The notes under the pieces were generated by a model. That model was not told where the DNA came from. It ran no database searches and saw only the letters and a program-made list of their open reading frames with translations. Positions 13,132 through 26,600 of a DNA stretch of 64,000 bases are shown here, in pieces; position 1 is the first letter of the stretch, and each line of letters starts with the position of its first letter. The stretch is from Nephrocerus scutellatus (Eukaryota; Arthropoda; Insecta; Diptera; Pipunculidae), in contig OX352761.1 of NCBI GenBank assembly GCA_947095585.1, positions 129,052,277 to 129,116,276 on the forward strand, written 5' to 3'. Made by a program: the position numbers and the translations under genes.

Positions 13132-14195
13132 CTACAAAAACAAACAAAAAATGAATAATGCGAAAGTTGTTTCTTGCAGGCATTGTAATTATTATGAATA
13201 AAATTTGTTATTTGCTATTTACACAGAGAAAGTCAGAGAGAAAGAGTTACATAAAAAACTCAGATTATAAAGAGAGCCGCTCTACAGAATATTCAAGGTA
13301 AAGTATTTTAATTTTATTAATTTAATTAGAAGAAGATCCATTGCATCATGGGGTTTTGTTAGCATTTAATATTTTGTCATCCTTAATGAGGATGAACCCA
13401 CGCCAAGGACTGGTACATGGTAAGTTAATGTTACAATTATGTTCGCTTTAGGTGTGTAAAGGCAAAAAACAATAGAAATTCCCCGACAAACATCAACATA
13501 ATTATCTTAATTGGAGAAATGAGAGAAATAATTTTTAATTTCATAACACAAATGTTTCTTTGTTGTAATTTTATTATTTGTCAGTAGAAAGAGGACAGCA
13601 TTAATTGCTGCTACAACAGATTAAGGACAAAAAATTACAAAGAACATAAGACATAAGACAATTCCAGTTTAATTCTATGCCAAGGTAACAAGATAAAAAC
13701 TTAGCCGGTTTCTCCAAAGTAACAAAAGGCATACACATACATTTATATGTAAAATATTATTTACAATATATCATATACTTAAACACACTTGCTATTCAGC
13801 ATATAGAAACAGTATGACAACGAAGATGGAACATGCAATGAACGTGCGGTTAGTTTGTAAAAAGGGTCTATAGTACAGAGCATCATAGTTCCAATTAGAG
13901 AGAATAGAGATGGTGATGGAGCTACAGGGTGAGTCGATTGATTAAATTCGCTCTAAGTGGAGTTTGGATTGGTATAAATAAGAATTTTTGATACATGCAA
14001 CAGAAAGGGATAGTAGGTAGTAGCTAGCACTAATAGTGATGAGCTGCTGCTCATGATACAAGCTCAACGTTTGTATTTCTTCTTTGTTTCCTGGAAATGC
14101 TTTAGTTTTTTTTTTGATAACTAATTAATACATAATATATTAAGGCATTCGTCACTAGGTCTTCTTTGCAGGTTATCTAAAAATCGACAAAAGTT

Positions 14196-14312
14196 TTATC
14201 ATCATCATCATATCTGGCTCTGAAATCGGGATCCAGTCCTGGCAAACCGTAATATTCATCATCATATTTGGCTCTACAATGGGTGTCCGGTCCTGGCCTC
14301 CCACTCCCGAGT
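14196..14312 (-). repeat. Two LINE family B 3'-end stubs
   Basis: ATCATCATCATATCTGGCTC, then ATCATCATATTTGGCTCTAC and GTCCGGTCCTGGCCTCCCAC. Each is the extreme 3' end of the family seen at 57906 (ATG microsatellite on the element strand, then reverse of GGACCGGAC). The two stubs are adjacent and head-to-tail. Confidence 0.72.
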
Positions 14313-16815
14313 GAAAGGTATTCAAAAAACCACAAAAAATAAATAGCAGCTATCGGATATTAAAAAATGTTGAACTGCGATGGAAAAAATCGGCATGCCA
14401 ATGAAACTGATAGCTGGTCATGTAATTACACCTTATAAATGTTTTCGCAGATCTCAATCAAGTTTACTCAAAATCTACAGCGAGCTCTTACAGAAGAATG
14501 AATTGATTGGTGACCCTCTTCAACCTTTCAAGATAGTGATTTGAAACTCAGGTGTAGCACCGTGAAGAAAAACACTTTTTAATGTTAACCAGAAGCTAAT
14601 ACACACAGACAATGATGATAAAGGATGGTTTCGAAAACTTTGCCGACAAGGACAAGAAGTATGCGGCTTACGCATATAGCCCTTCGCTGGATACGACAAA
14701 GGTAAAGACCACGATTTCGCCAGAAGGTCAAGATGCTTTTAACTAAGGGTTATTGAATTAAAGGGTTGTCTAACTGATGGATGCTATATTTGCGTGGATA
14801 TATTTTTGCACAATAATATGACCGGGCTCTGGTATTAGAGCCAAGAAGATGAACTGTTTTCGTTTACATACGATCAATGAGATCAACCAAGAGCATGTAG
14901 AGTTTTAAGTGACATTTTTTAGTGAATTTGTAAATTAAATGACCCTGTATGTGATAAGTTTTCTAATTATTTTAATCATAATACTCATCACCGTTGCCAT
15001 GTTACATCTGATGCGAACGAACGAGCCAAAAAACGGATGGATATGGATGAATGGATGATGACGCAGGTGTTCTCCTTTAGAGACTCGAACATATTCATTT
15101 ATATCGTATATATACTTTCCATATATCTAGCTCTGTTCACTATAATGATGTTATAGATGAAACACAATTCAGGACATGCAATAGAGAAGGCGATTACAGC
15201 GAGATATTTGTAATATACATCCTTGCTCCTGTTATATATCAATGGACGCACTCGTTGTCGTATACAACATAAATTTTCAGATACTGTGCGAAGCCATATT
15301 CTTCAAAGGCGAAATATGGCAAAAGGAAAACCAGTAGAAATTATACTAAATTGACCAGTACCAGTACCAAGAAAAAGAATTTTTGTTATTTGATATTCTC
15401 TGAAATTCCGTTGTGAACTTGCATCTCTTTTTTGATTTTACTAAAATATAATTACAATTTGTTTGAGTTATTTGTTCGTGTGTGGGTATTTCGTGACCAC
15501 ACACACACTAACGACTCTGGCGAAAAGTCGTAGTATTTGAAAATTTAATTAAAGTAAAAAAGGATTATTCCTGCAATGGGTCTTAGTGTAGTCGCTTTTA
15601 TGGATGCCCAAACAGACTTGCGAGGGTTCAATCATTCTCGGATGTCAAAAATTTTGTTAGCATTAAGTAATAGAATAGAGATTTATATATTTATATACAT
15701 TTTATTTTTAGCTAATTAACAATATGTACAGGACCAGCTTAGATGAGTGTTCGGGCAAGTTAATTCCATCAGGAAGAAGAAAAACTTTTCATTTGACATC
15801 GGTAAGCCTGTGACGGTGGAACATCATCGTTGTGCCGTGTAATTACCAATGCTCTTTTGCTGTGACTTTTAATGACACACTTCCACAGGATGATGTGTGT
15901 TTTTAACGACAATGAGAGTATTACACATTTAAAGATAAATGTATTTGATGAGAAGTTTTAACTAAATATACGGCAGAATAAAGTATATTGTGCTGGGGGT
16001 TAGCTTAGAGCATTTTCTTAGGTAAGATTAGAGAAATACGTTAAACGAAGTATTTCAAGAAATAAAATTTGATAGAAGTTAAGTTGATTGAAAACATGAT
16101 GGCTCAGGAATAAACCGAAGGAGTGATCCAAGAATGCGATCCAAATTTTATCAAAAGATAAGAGTATAATAATAGAATTAATAAAGAAACTAAGCAGTTA
16201 TGGAACCGAGAATAACCATCAGATCATACAACAGGTATGCATTGTAATCGAATGAAATTTACTTGTACTCGCATAAAAAAGAAATAATGATATTGTTATA
16301 GGGAGTGGAGAGCAACTGAAAATGCCAAAGTAGACTTTAACAGAGCTGTAAAGCAATATCTTCATAATCTAAGTGATTATGTTTTTTTTTAAATTAATAT
16401 ACTTTTTAGGGAGTCTAGACCCATAAAATAACAGGAACAGTAAGGAGTAGAAAATGGAAAAAGTTGCGGTTTGTTGGTGGAAAGATCACATTCGAGCGAT
16501 CACTATCCAATGGTGTATCCTGTTGATCCTTACGTTGCATGTTATATTATAACAGATAGGATCATATCATTTACCCAACAGGTGCATACAGTGTCAACGC
16601 TGTAGCACAGTTTTACAAAAAAAAAATCATCTTTCCATGATGCGAGTTACATGTTGCGCAGTTACTATGATGTCATTCGAGTGGGAGTACTTTTTAACAC
16701 TGCGTCCAGCAACGTTCTTATTCAATTGTCTTTCCATCAAACTATCAGAAAGCTAATTTAGTAACGTTTTGTTTATATTGTTGTGTGTGTGATTTTGTCT
16801 TTCACATTCCTATTT

Positions 16816-16983
16816 TAGCAATTCACAGAATACATCTAGCAACTCACAGAATACATTTAGCAACTCACAGAATACATCTAGCAATTCACAGAATACATCT
16901 AGCAATTCACAGATTACATCTAGCAATTCACAGAATACATCTAGAAATTCACAGAATCCATCTAGCAATTCACAGATTACATC
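16816..16983 (+). repeat. 21-bp tandem repeat, 8 units
   Basis: The unit is about AATTCACAGAATACATCTAGC, repeated eight times with one or two substitutions per unit and no indels. Because 21 is a multiple of three it reads as a repeated IHRIHLA peptide in one plus frame. That frame has no gene context. The array lies between the alternative Gasp last exons. Confidence 0.92.
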
Positions 16984-17558
16984 TCTCTAAGCTGCTAGGC
17001 ATCTCTCACTTGTGACATTTTTCACGAAATAATTAATCGGCATTATTTTCAGTTTCAGTTTTTTTTTCTTTGTATGTGTATTTTTGTATAAAAATAATAA
17101 CATTACATTCTTATAATCGAAATCACTTAAATTTCTAAATTTCTAAATAAGAATTTTTCCCATTATTTGTTGTCATCTCTTTGCTTGTTTCAATCGAATC
17201 GAATTTTGTTGGAGGTTTGTTTCAGTTTAAAAAAAAATTTTAACTTTATCCTAAATCGTTTTTACAATAATTGTTAATTATTATCTCTCTCTTTCGATTT
17301 GACATTAATCTTAACAATTTGGAATATAAGCTGGCCAAATAGGCAAGAATTTAAACAAAAGAGGGGAAAGTATCTTTGAGTACAGGAAGGCGACTGATGG
17401 GCATTTTCTACTTGTTATTCCCCATATTTCTACTAGAGGAATAATTTAACATTTCACAAAAAGTAATAACTCTTATCTTTCGACCACGATGTTATTTTTA
17501 GTAGTAGTAACAATAGTAGTAGTAGCAGGTGTAGTAGGTGGAGTGGAGCGGGAGCTAT

Positions 17559-17694
17559 TTACGCATCCTTGTTGGCCGCAGCTTTGGCTTTTTGTAGGTT
17601 CTTTGTGCGACCCTCGCTACTCGAATTGTGTAATCCAGCCAAGAGTTCGCTCTTGCGGATGCTCTTCAGGTCCAAATCGCCGTAGTAGTCTTCG
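17559..17694 (-). CDS. Gasp: Gasp last exon, proximal version (long tail)
   Basis: On the minus strand the acceptor is AATTGCAG|CGAAG and the coding part ends at TAA, 17561-17559. It completes Cys218 and encodes EDYYGDLDLKSIRKSELLAG followed by a Ser/Lys/Ala-rich tail ending NKDA. The Drosophila protein I remember has the same EDYYGDLDLKSIRKSELLAGL start to its tail. I find no perfect AATAAA within about 550 nt downstream on this strand, so the 3' end of this isoform is undefined. Confidence 0.93.
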
Positions 17695-20600
17695 CTGCAA
17701 TTGTAATTGTTATATTGTTGAGGTGAGGATTGGATGTATGCAGTTTTATTTAATTTTTTTGTTTTTGTTTTATTTTACAATACAGATTTGTATGTATGGA
17801 AGTGTTTGTGTGTGTGTGTTGTGCGAGAGTACGTGCTTGATAATGCATATATATATATAGGAATGTGAGTGTGTGCACTATGTTCCGAAGATTCACAATA
17901 ACCAACCGAACGCACAGATCTTATCTGAGGTTTGAAAAATCTTTTAAAGTAAAAATAAAAATAAGAGAGAGAGGGAGGGAGCAATGGGGTTTCTTACAAG
18001 AAAGCGCTATGAGAGAAAGAAGCAGAAACAAGCAAAAGCGAAAGCGTTATGAGAAAATGCCCATATCAAAAAGCAAGCATGGAAAAAAAGAAAGAAAAAA
18101 TGCAACAGTTCTGCGAGTAGATATTTTCGTGGCTTACCACTCTTCCCCGCCCCTTGTTTACTAATTGTTAAATGAGTTACAGTAGGTGAGAGATTTCTGT
18201 TCAACTTACCATCCGGGAACATCCTCTGGATCTTCACAGTTTCCGGTACCTTCACCATCGCCAATCTTGAAGACAGTTCCAATTGGGCAACCATATTCCC
18301 GGGCAACACCCTCCAAGCAGATGTAGTATTTTCGGCAATCTTCTGGGTGAGCATGCCTTGAGAATGAACCAGCACTGGAGAGTTCTCCTGCGGCAGGGCA
18401 TGCAAAACCATTTGCAACTTCTGCAAGGTATGGACAAACAAAATAATGAAGACTTGCAATTTGGTTTCGGTTATTGTCAATCTCACCTTCGTTTTTACAT
18501 TCTGGAACTTGATCGGCCCACATGCACACACGAGCATCACGATCGTATGCAAGTCCAGGAGAGCACTGATATCTTGATGGTTCGCCGTTCCAGCAGTTCC
18601 AGAAGACATCGCATTTGTTCTCATCGGGGAAGATACCGTACAAGCGGGAGCAGTGTGGCGTTGTAATTGGTGGTTCTGTTGCATAAAAATAAAATTATAA
18701 AATGAATTTTTTTTTTGTTACTTTGTCAAACCTACCCAACTGTGCGCGTTCTCCACAGTCAACATTATGCAAGTAATCGCAGTTTTCGGTCAGGTACTTT
18801 GGATCTGAAGCATCAAAAGCCAAACCATTTCCACATGTCTTAAGTTCAGCGGCATTGTTGTCGCATTTCCAGTATTTGTCACAAGACGATTCATGTGGAT
18901 AGAAACCGAAATCATCAGGGCACTTGAAGCTGTCTTGGGCAATAGCTGGGAGAAAAAAAAAAGAACAATTAATTTTGACGAAATAAACCGAACTTTGCTA
19001 TCATAGTCATCGCATCGTCATCACCATCGCACCATTTATTAGCTAATACATTTACTTCCGACAGTTCAGTCCTGAAATATTGGCAACTTAACAATAACTC
19101 TGGGTATAAACAAAAAGCGTTCAATTACATTTCTACATCCAAGTATATTTCTAATCTGGAATGTGATGACACATTATATTGAAACCCTCGCAGCTAAATA
19201 GAATCTCTACAATATCGAAATGAATAACATAACGTGCTAAGCATGGATGGTACAAATGATAGAGTATGTACAAATATATCAGTAGTGTCCAGGAGGTTCC
19301 AATATCAATACTGACTTAATGACCAACAAAAACGGCGATTGCAATGTCAATGAACCTCCCGACAGGATGCAAACGTTCAATTATTATTATTATGCAGTGG
19401 TAATGGCACATTTGAATTCCATCTGAAATTCTAATATTTTCCGCTAAGACCAGTTATCGATATTTTTCGGAATTGCTATGCATTCGGCGGCAACAATTTC
19501 CAAATGGATATTAAATAGGAATATCGTCCTCATGCTCATCATAAAATAGGCCAGCCTGTCTATTCAAAAGCAATTTTCTATTCAACAACCAACTGTTCAC
19601 ATGGTTGTGTGCATGTGTATCTGTATGTTATTTCATTCACATTTAGTGATGATCGCTTTTATCCACACAGCATTTTGATTTCATTGTTTGATTAGCCGAT
19701 GTTCATTTGCATTTCATTTCGTGTTCATTAAAATCAAATGTAAATGATTTATGTTTTGGAAGTAATTTTGCTTAGACAGACAAACAAAAGAAAATAAATG
19801 CTAATGGAAAATATCATAATATCATATTTTCATGCAAATCAAATGCTTTTGAGACTCGCCATCAATACATAGTCTTTTTGGTTTTAAAAAGGGGAGGGCC
19901 TTCGTCATATCGGAATCTATTTTGTGCTAAGTTTTCTCGTAGAGATATGATATCAAATACTGATTTTCATATATAGAAAAAAATTACACAAAACATTTTA
20001 TGCGGAGTGAAATCGAAATCGATTGTGAAGTCGTAAGTTTATGACCTTTAACTCGACCTAGAGAGCTTAAGTTTTGTCAGCAGCTATATCTCACACAGCA
20101 TATTCCGCGTGTGACGCGTGTCACGCGTCGTGAGTGTCGCATGGAAAAGTGGAACTAGTCAGAATTTGATGAGACTTGTTTTAAAATAATTGGTTAGCGC
20201 TCGGCTTGCGATCACGTAATCAGTTACACCCGAAAATTAGAAATACAAACACACTTTGAGTTGAATCGAAAGTTCAAAACGATAATGCAAATAAACAAAC
20301 TTACAAAACGAATGCAGAAGAGAGACAACTTGATGGAGACTCCAGAGTTTCTCGATCTCATGAGAATGGCAAACGCAAAGCAATTGGTACGACATATTAT
20401 ATGGTTGTTAACATCAAAAACCAACACCCGTTACAACTGTTCTTGACCATGTTCTTGACCATGTTCTTGATCATGGAAATTTTTAAATCGATTCACAGAT
20501 TTTTGTAATACCTATCTTGCATATGCATCCACAGGAAAAGCCACGGTTGCTATAGGAGGCACGACTGTTCATACTGCGTTTAAAATCACATTTTCTAGTT

Positions 20601-23600
20601 TCCAAATGCCATTATAAATACTCAGTACACCATCATTTATAGTGAGAAATCGGCATCCCAAATAAACTGACATGACTTTTTAGGTTGACCGTGACTAAGT
20701 AAAAATATCCGAATCACTATCAAGCCCATTCAACATATATAGCGGGCTCCGACAAGGGGATGGACTGGGCTGCCTCCTCTTCAACCTGGCGTTGGAAAAA
20801 GTTATTCGAGACTCTGGAGTAACGGCGAGAGGAACATTCCTCTAAAAGTCCATTCAGATACTGGCTTAGGCTGACTATATTGACATCGTCGGTAGAAACC
20901 CAAGAGCTGTACAGGAAGTTTTCATCCAGATCGAGCAGGTGGTACAAAATCTGGGGCTGCACATAAATGAGAGCAAAACAAAGTACATGGTCCATGTCTG
21001 CGAGTAGAAGATCTAACACCCAAAGTTTAGGGATGCCAAACTGGATGACATCGGCTCGTAATCGGGACCGGTGGAGAGACTTTTTGCGGGAGGCCAGGAC
21101 CGGACCCCGGTTGTAGAACCAAATATGATGATGATTTTAATGCTGAAGGAAATCAATCAATTCCTAATAACAATGTATGTATGCAATATAAGTAGTATAT
21201 TTTTATGTAAAGTATATACATGATATCAGTATTATAAGAGATACTTTTATTTACCCCCTTAGTGCATTGTATATAATTCAAGTATATCTTTCTTAATGAG
21301 TAAACTTCAGACGCGCGTCGGAGCTGATACGCAACAAATTATTTCTCACTCTATTACACGATAAATAAAAAAAGCCCAACAAATCTTTACGTCTTTCACT
21401 CCTTTGTTCGGCTCCGTTTCATTGAAACACGCACTGAGGTCGTCAAATGTTTTCACTAAATCGTTTAGACAAATTTCATACACTTTCTCGTGAAATAAAT
21501 GATTGAAAGGGATTTCTAAGAAATTGTGACTTCTTTAGAAATCCCTTTTGAGGTATCTAAATACATTGATCCAAAACTTTAGCTGCAACAATAGATCGGT
21601 AGCCAAAATTACTCAACTTAAGTGCCAAAAAGTGTTATTTGCAACCATTTTCTTCTTCAGTGAAAAATATTAAATAAATTATTTATTACATAAAAATATG
21701 TGGTTCGAATTAATATTCCCTACACCAGTGAGAGGCCAAATTCAATTATTTTCGGTTTGCAGAAAAACCATAAATGAAATTGCTCATACGCCCGCATGTT
21801 CCAAGCCTCCGTCATAATTATTCAATTCACCTGAAAGGCAAAAGATAAAATCTTTTGTCTGGCAATCTTTGGACACCACAACAACAGCAACAACAACAAA
21901 AAGAAAGATTAAATTAATACAGCCTCAGACATAGTGTGACCCAATTTAAAGCTTGGACTGGTGGAATTCTCGAAAATCAGTCAACAGTAAAATAATTCGC
22001 TATTGTGCACTGAGGTACGTAAATATTTTTTTTTTTTGCTTTTAAATTGTTGCTGTTGTTGCTGTTGTGTTATCTCATTTCAACAGATGCATATTGCCTG
22101 ACAGGAGACAGGATATTATGTAACCTAAAACATATTGCTAAAAAAATGTCCTATATCATTGAAAACAATGCCCGACATCGTCATCAGAAAGACGAGAGCA
22201 AAAATGTATTCATTGCACACTTTCAGCTTAACAACTATAGCTATAAAAATGGTAAAATGACTTTTTTTACCGAGTATCGCATGGTGCAACTAAAATGCTT
22301 AGCAAATTACTTGCGGACTTTCTCTAATCAACATATAAAGCCACCGCGGCGCGCCGCACACCAACTCAGCGCTGTGTGCTTGCACTGTTCAGCCCTAATA
22401 AACCACATTTTAATCAACGAAATAAACTTTAATCTAATTTTTCAGTTGTAACATTCGGTTTGCTCAAATCAGGATCAAAGTTATTGGCGTTGATTGAGTA
22501 CAAACAAACTATTGCTCTAGATTTGATGGACGATAGCCCTATAGAGAGACAACAATTTACCAGAACGTACATATATTTAATTAAAATACCAAAAACCATC
22601 AAAATGAGTTACTCTAGTACCATTGCATTGCACGCAGACTGGCAAACAAATGTTAATTAAATCAAAAAATCCTACTGCCAGGAAATTGCAAATTAATATA
22701 CTCGTTCTTGCTAAAGGTGGCTGAGGAGGAGGAGTATGTTTTCGATTTTTCATGATTTCATTTTGTTTGCTTTTGCTGGTTGGAAAAATTAAAATAACTT
22801 CTATGGTTTCTGCATGATTTTGCAGTGCAACTAAAATTCCATGAGTACACTGATACGTTTCGGAGATACAAAATAAAATCCACAATTCGTGGCTTCGCAA
22901 TTAGAATTTCGCACATAATTCTGTTTATTGCGGGATGGAATTATATATCAATGCCTCGGTTTCAGGATTGGTGAGCCCACGTGTGGGCAGTAAGTAAAAA
23001 GGATTTGTACTTTTACTTTTGTGTTGTTGTCGTTGTGATTGTTGATAAAAACGCCACAATCACCACCACCAACACCGCAACTAACTATTGGTTGTGGGTA
23101 AGTAGTTACACTATGTGGCTTATGGTTTATGTTAGCTTTGCTGCGGTTCGTTTGTGCAATTAATTTTGAAGACCATTTGAACTATTTCAATTAAGAAATG
23201 CAGATTTTGAAAACGTTTAATAAAAGTAATAGCTGATGCCATATAATTGAGGAAAAACATTATCATAGATATTTAAAGTGCGCTTTTTAAAAAATAACTT
23301 TCTTCAATTTTACTTTTGTATGCAAAAACTGCTAGGTAGGCCATATATGTACAAAGAGGATACCACTCTGGTCATTTGAATGGTGCAGTATTTTAAAAAT
23401 TGCTATAAAGTGCACAGATTATTTGAACTAAGAGGTTACTGATCACCAAAAATAACCAACAGCTTAAGTCTATATAAATAAAAATGAAAGTCTGTTCGAT
23501 GGTAAGCGCATCACTTGATAACTGATGGACGGATTATGGTTATTTTTTCAAAAAAAATTCGTATTAGTCTGTACGAAGGTTTTTGCGGAAAGATAAATTG

Positions 23601-26600
23601 AAAAATTTGCTCAAAAATTGGAAAACTGAAAATGCTTTTTTCCATGCTCGCTTCGATAACTCACATCAGATTTGCGTAATTATTTTCTTAGTTTGGTTAT
23701 TAGTTATTTCATTTTACACAAACAGTGGAATTTTAATTGCGTTTCTTGATTATATGCTATAGAAATTATAAAATTTTTATATCAGCTACCACGATGGTAA
23801 TAGAAAGGAGGGGTTTCATGTGTACGGGTAGTGAAGCACCCGGGAACAGCTATTTAGGTTAGCCTGTTGGGTGAGTAAAAAATATTTGAGTTAAAATAGG
23901 CAAGTTAACATAAAAGCATTTAAGAGTAGTAGAATAGTCTTAATTCGGAATCTATATAATTAATGAGATAAGAAAAAAAGTACTATCCCACCGCAAACGG
24001 AACCGCGATTCTGCGTGTGGTGGCCAAGAACAAAGTCTCTCGGATCGTTTAATTCATACAATATTTTAGTAATAACTACTTTTTTGGATTTGGTTCTGAT
24101 GTCACAATAGATCAACTTTTAGTCACATGTTCGCCGAAACAGCTCTTTTAATTCTAATGCAGTCCCATATCTCAATCCGCCTTAAATAAGGAAGGAAACT
24201 CCCCTTAAAAAACTACCTTAGCTATGTAATCGAGTACTTAGTTGGACTTGTAAGAAATTATTTCTTTTGATATAAAATCCAATTCACAGATCATTCTTGC
24301 AAATGCAAGCTTACAGTTTAGGTCTATTGACTTAAAAGAGAAAGGTGTTATTAACAAGGAACTTAAACCTTGGCACACTATTTAAAATTTTCAATTTTGG
24401 ATTTATATAGTTCGAGCCAAATGTGATCATGATGATGGGATTTAAGAAAAAGGAGGAGATACAGGGAGAACTCTATGAGCTTGTGCTTTGAATGCCTGTG
24501 AATCATAGCGATGTGGAAAGACAGAGTTTGGAATAGCATTCAAGATTCGAGTTGTACGGCTGAAGGACGAATCTCCGAACTGTACGTCCGAAGATAGGCT
24601 TGAAGGTGAACTGATGAGCATTTAGAACACCTCGAGTATTGTAGTTGAATTCAAGCAGAGTGGCATGTAAATGGCTATTTCTCTTAAGCGATAAAACAGT
24701 GCAGGAAACGTTCCGGCGGTGTTCAAGAGAATCTATTATTTAAGCTATGTTAATGTCACCGATAAGTTCTATCGCACGGTTTTGTATTCTATCTGTCTTT
24801 GACGCACACATTGAGAATTGTGAATTTTTCAGTTTCCTCGAGGCAAGTGCCATTCATGGATAATGGCAATGGATTTAAGATTGTCTTAGACGATAGGAGA
24901 CAGCATTGGGTTTTAGAAGCGTTAAATTTTACTCGATTGTTTTCTCCCTATTTTATTATCCTGTCCAGATCAGAATTTAACGTGCTTAACATACGTGCTT
25001 GTTTGAGTTCCACATGAGAAGTGGAGGGACTTTCCTCAAACTTATATGAGAAACTGAAAGTACTGTCGTCAGCGAAAGAAAGAATTGGATTAGAAGTAAT
25101 GACAAGAGATCATTTATGAAAATGAGAAAATATGACAGCAGCCTTAAGAAAAAATTCATAAAAATACGTTTCAGGAGTGATTGGAATGCTCAACGACCAT
25201 TTTAGGCGCAACAACACGCAAAAAAAACTATTTTTAAAATTACCAAGTAATTAATTTTGTATTTCACTGCATGCCACCTTTTCTATTGCACGAAATGTGC
25301 TCTGCATACAAACTTCATCAGTGGAAAGACTCCAATCAGCTCTACGTAAAATCTTCATCAGTGGAAAGACTCCCATCAGCTGTGATACAATTTCACTTTC
25401 AAAATGATATGAAGGAAAAAACAATTCACCCAAGCGAAACTTTCATTAATTAAGTGTAATCATAGAAAGCCGTTCACCGTCAACATCATCTCATCAGATT
25501 CCATCGGAGCTGCCTTTGCCTTGCTCAACAAACTGTGCCATGAACGAGTGAACTGGTTCACGCATGTGCACATCTCTCAGTGATCTTCACCAACAACATC
25601 ACATCACTGCGTGAAAACCAGTCTTGATCTAGATTGGATAGTTGCCACTTGTATAGAATTTTCATTATTTTGCCTGCATGCGTGAGAGACGACAGAGATC
25701 GTCAGGAGCCAACCTGTAGATCTGGTTGCTGGACGACTTTCTGAAAAATCAACATAATGCATATCTCAAGGTGCACACCCCACATGACAAATGACAAGTG
25801 GTGTGTGCACAGGGACGTTTTCTAAATAACTTCGTTATTGTATGTAACGTGAGAGTTCAGAGCTGTTCTTTGCCACTTGCTAGTTACGCAATGCGGTCAA
25901 TGTAATGTTGTGGTGACTCATATCCGCATGGCACAGGTCATACATTCACAACATGCATCAAATTCCTACTGCGTTCAAGTGCGTTGTTGGCCTTTAACTG
26001 ACCGGCCTGGCATATTTAATCGATGTGAAGTGGAAATTTGCCATTTGCCTGTGGGGAACCAATTTAGTGTTTGCTGCAATTTCCAATGTTACCTTGACGT
26101 CTCCATTATGCGTACGTACGTGTAAGTTTGCAAGCAAATCAATATACAAAAATAAAAAAACAAAAAATTCAAAGAAAACCTGCAATTACGTTATATCCCG
26201 AGCGCTTGTTGAGAAACTTGATACCGTACAACAGGTCTGTTATGCTACTTGTCAGGGTTTTGCTTTTTGCAGCAACGTAATTTTGCGATGTAATTGGAGA
26301 TCGCAGAATGATCACCATTTCACTTTAATCTCCTTTCAGCTTAACAACTTTTCTTGGTCAATATGAATTAACGCAGAACTTGTGTTGTCTTATGGCGTGG
26401 AAAAAAGAAGTTTACTCTACTTATTCTATGATTATGTCTCTCGTATTAGATGAGCAATTGTTTACAAACAAACAGAGAAACTCAAAAGACATATAGCAAT
26501 ATTTAATCCATTGAGGATAACTTGAGGACCTCATAACCGTCAAACGAGTTTTTTTTTCAATCAATTTATCCTTTGATCTATCTACCATTATACTCGTACG

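Larger units (their letters stand above)
13132..17558 (-). other. Segment between the two Gasp last exons
   Basis: For the short-tail isoform this is intronic. For the long-tail isoform it holds the 3' UTR. It contains the 21-bp repeat array at 16816-16983 and two LINE family B end stubs at 14196-14312. The rest is AT-rich with no recognised gene. Confidence 0.7.

Noticed and set aside
16785..17015. IHRIHLA-repeat peptide
   Set aside because: Direct translation of the 21-bp tandem array. It is on the strand opposite Gasp and has no gene context.
18283..18666. 127-codon plus-strand frame opposite Gasp exons 3 and 4
   Set aside because: Antisense shadow of conserved coding sequence, with no domain of its own.
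18007..18684. 225-codon open frame on the minus strand over the Gasp exons
   Set aside because: It is out of frame with the conserved Gasp exons and passes through introns and splice sites. The cysteine pattern lies in the other frame.
20446..20478. Three units of TTCTTGACCATG
   Set aside because: A trivial 12-bp slippage repeat.
22047..22451. 134-codon plus frame in Gasp intron 1
   Set aside because: Low-complexity start, no domain, and composition equal to its surroundings.
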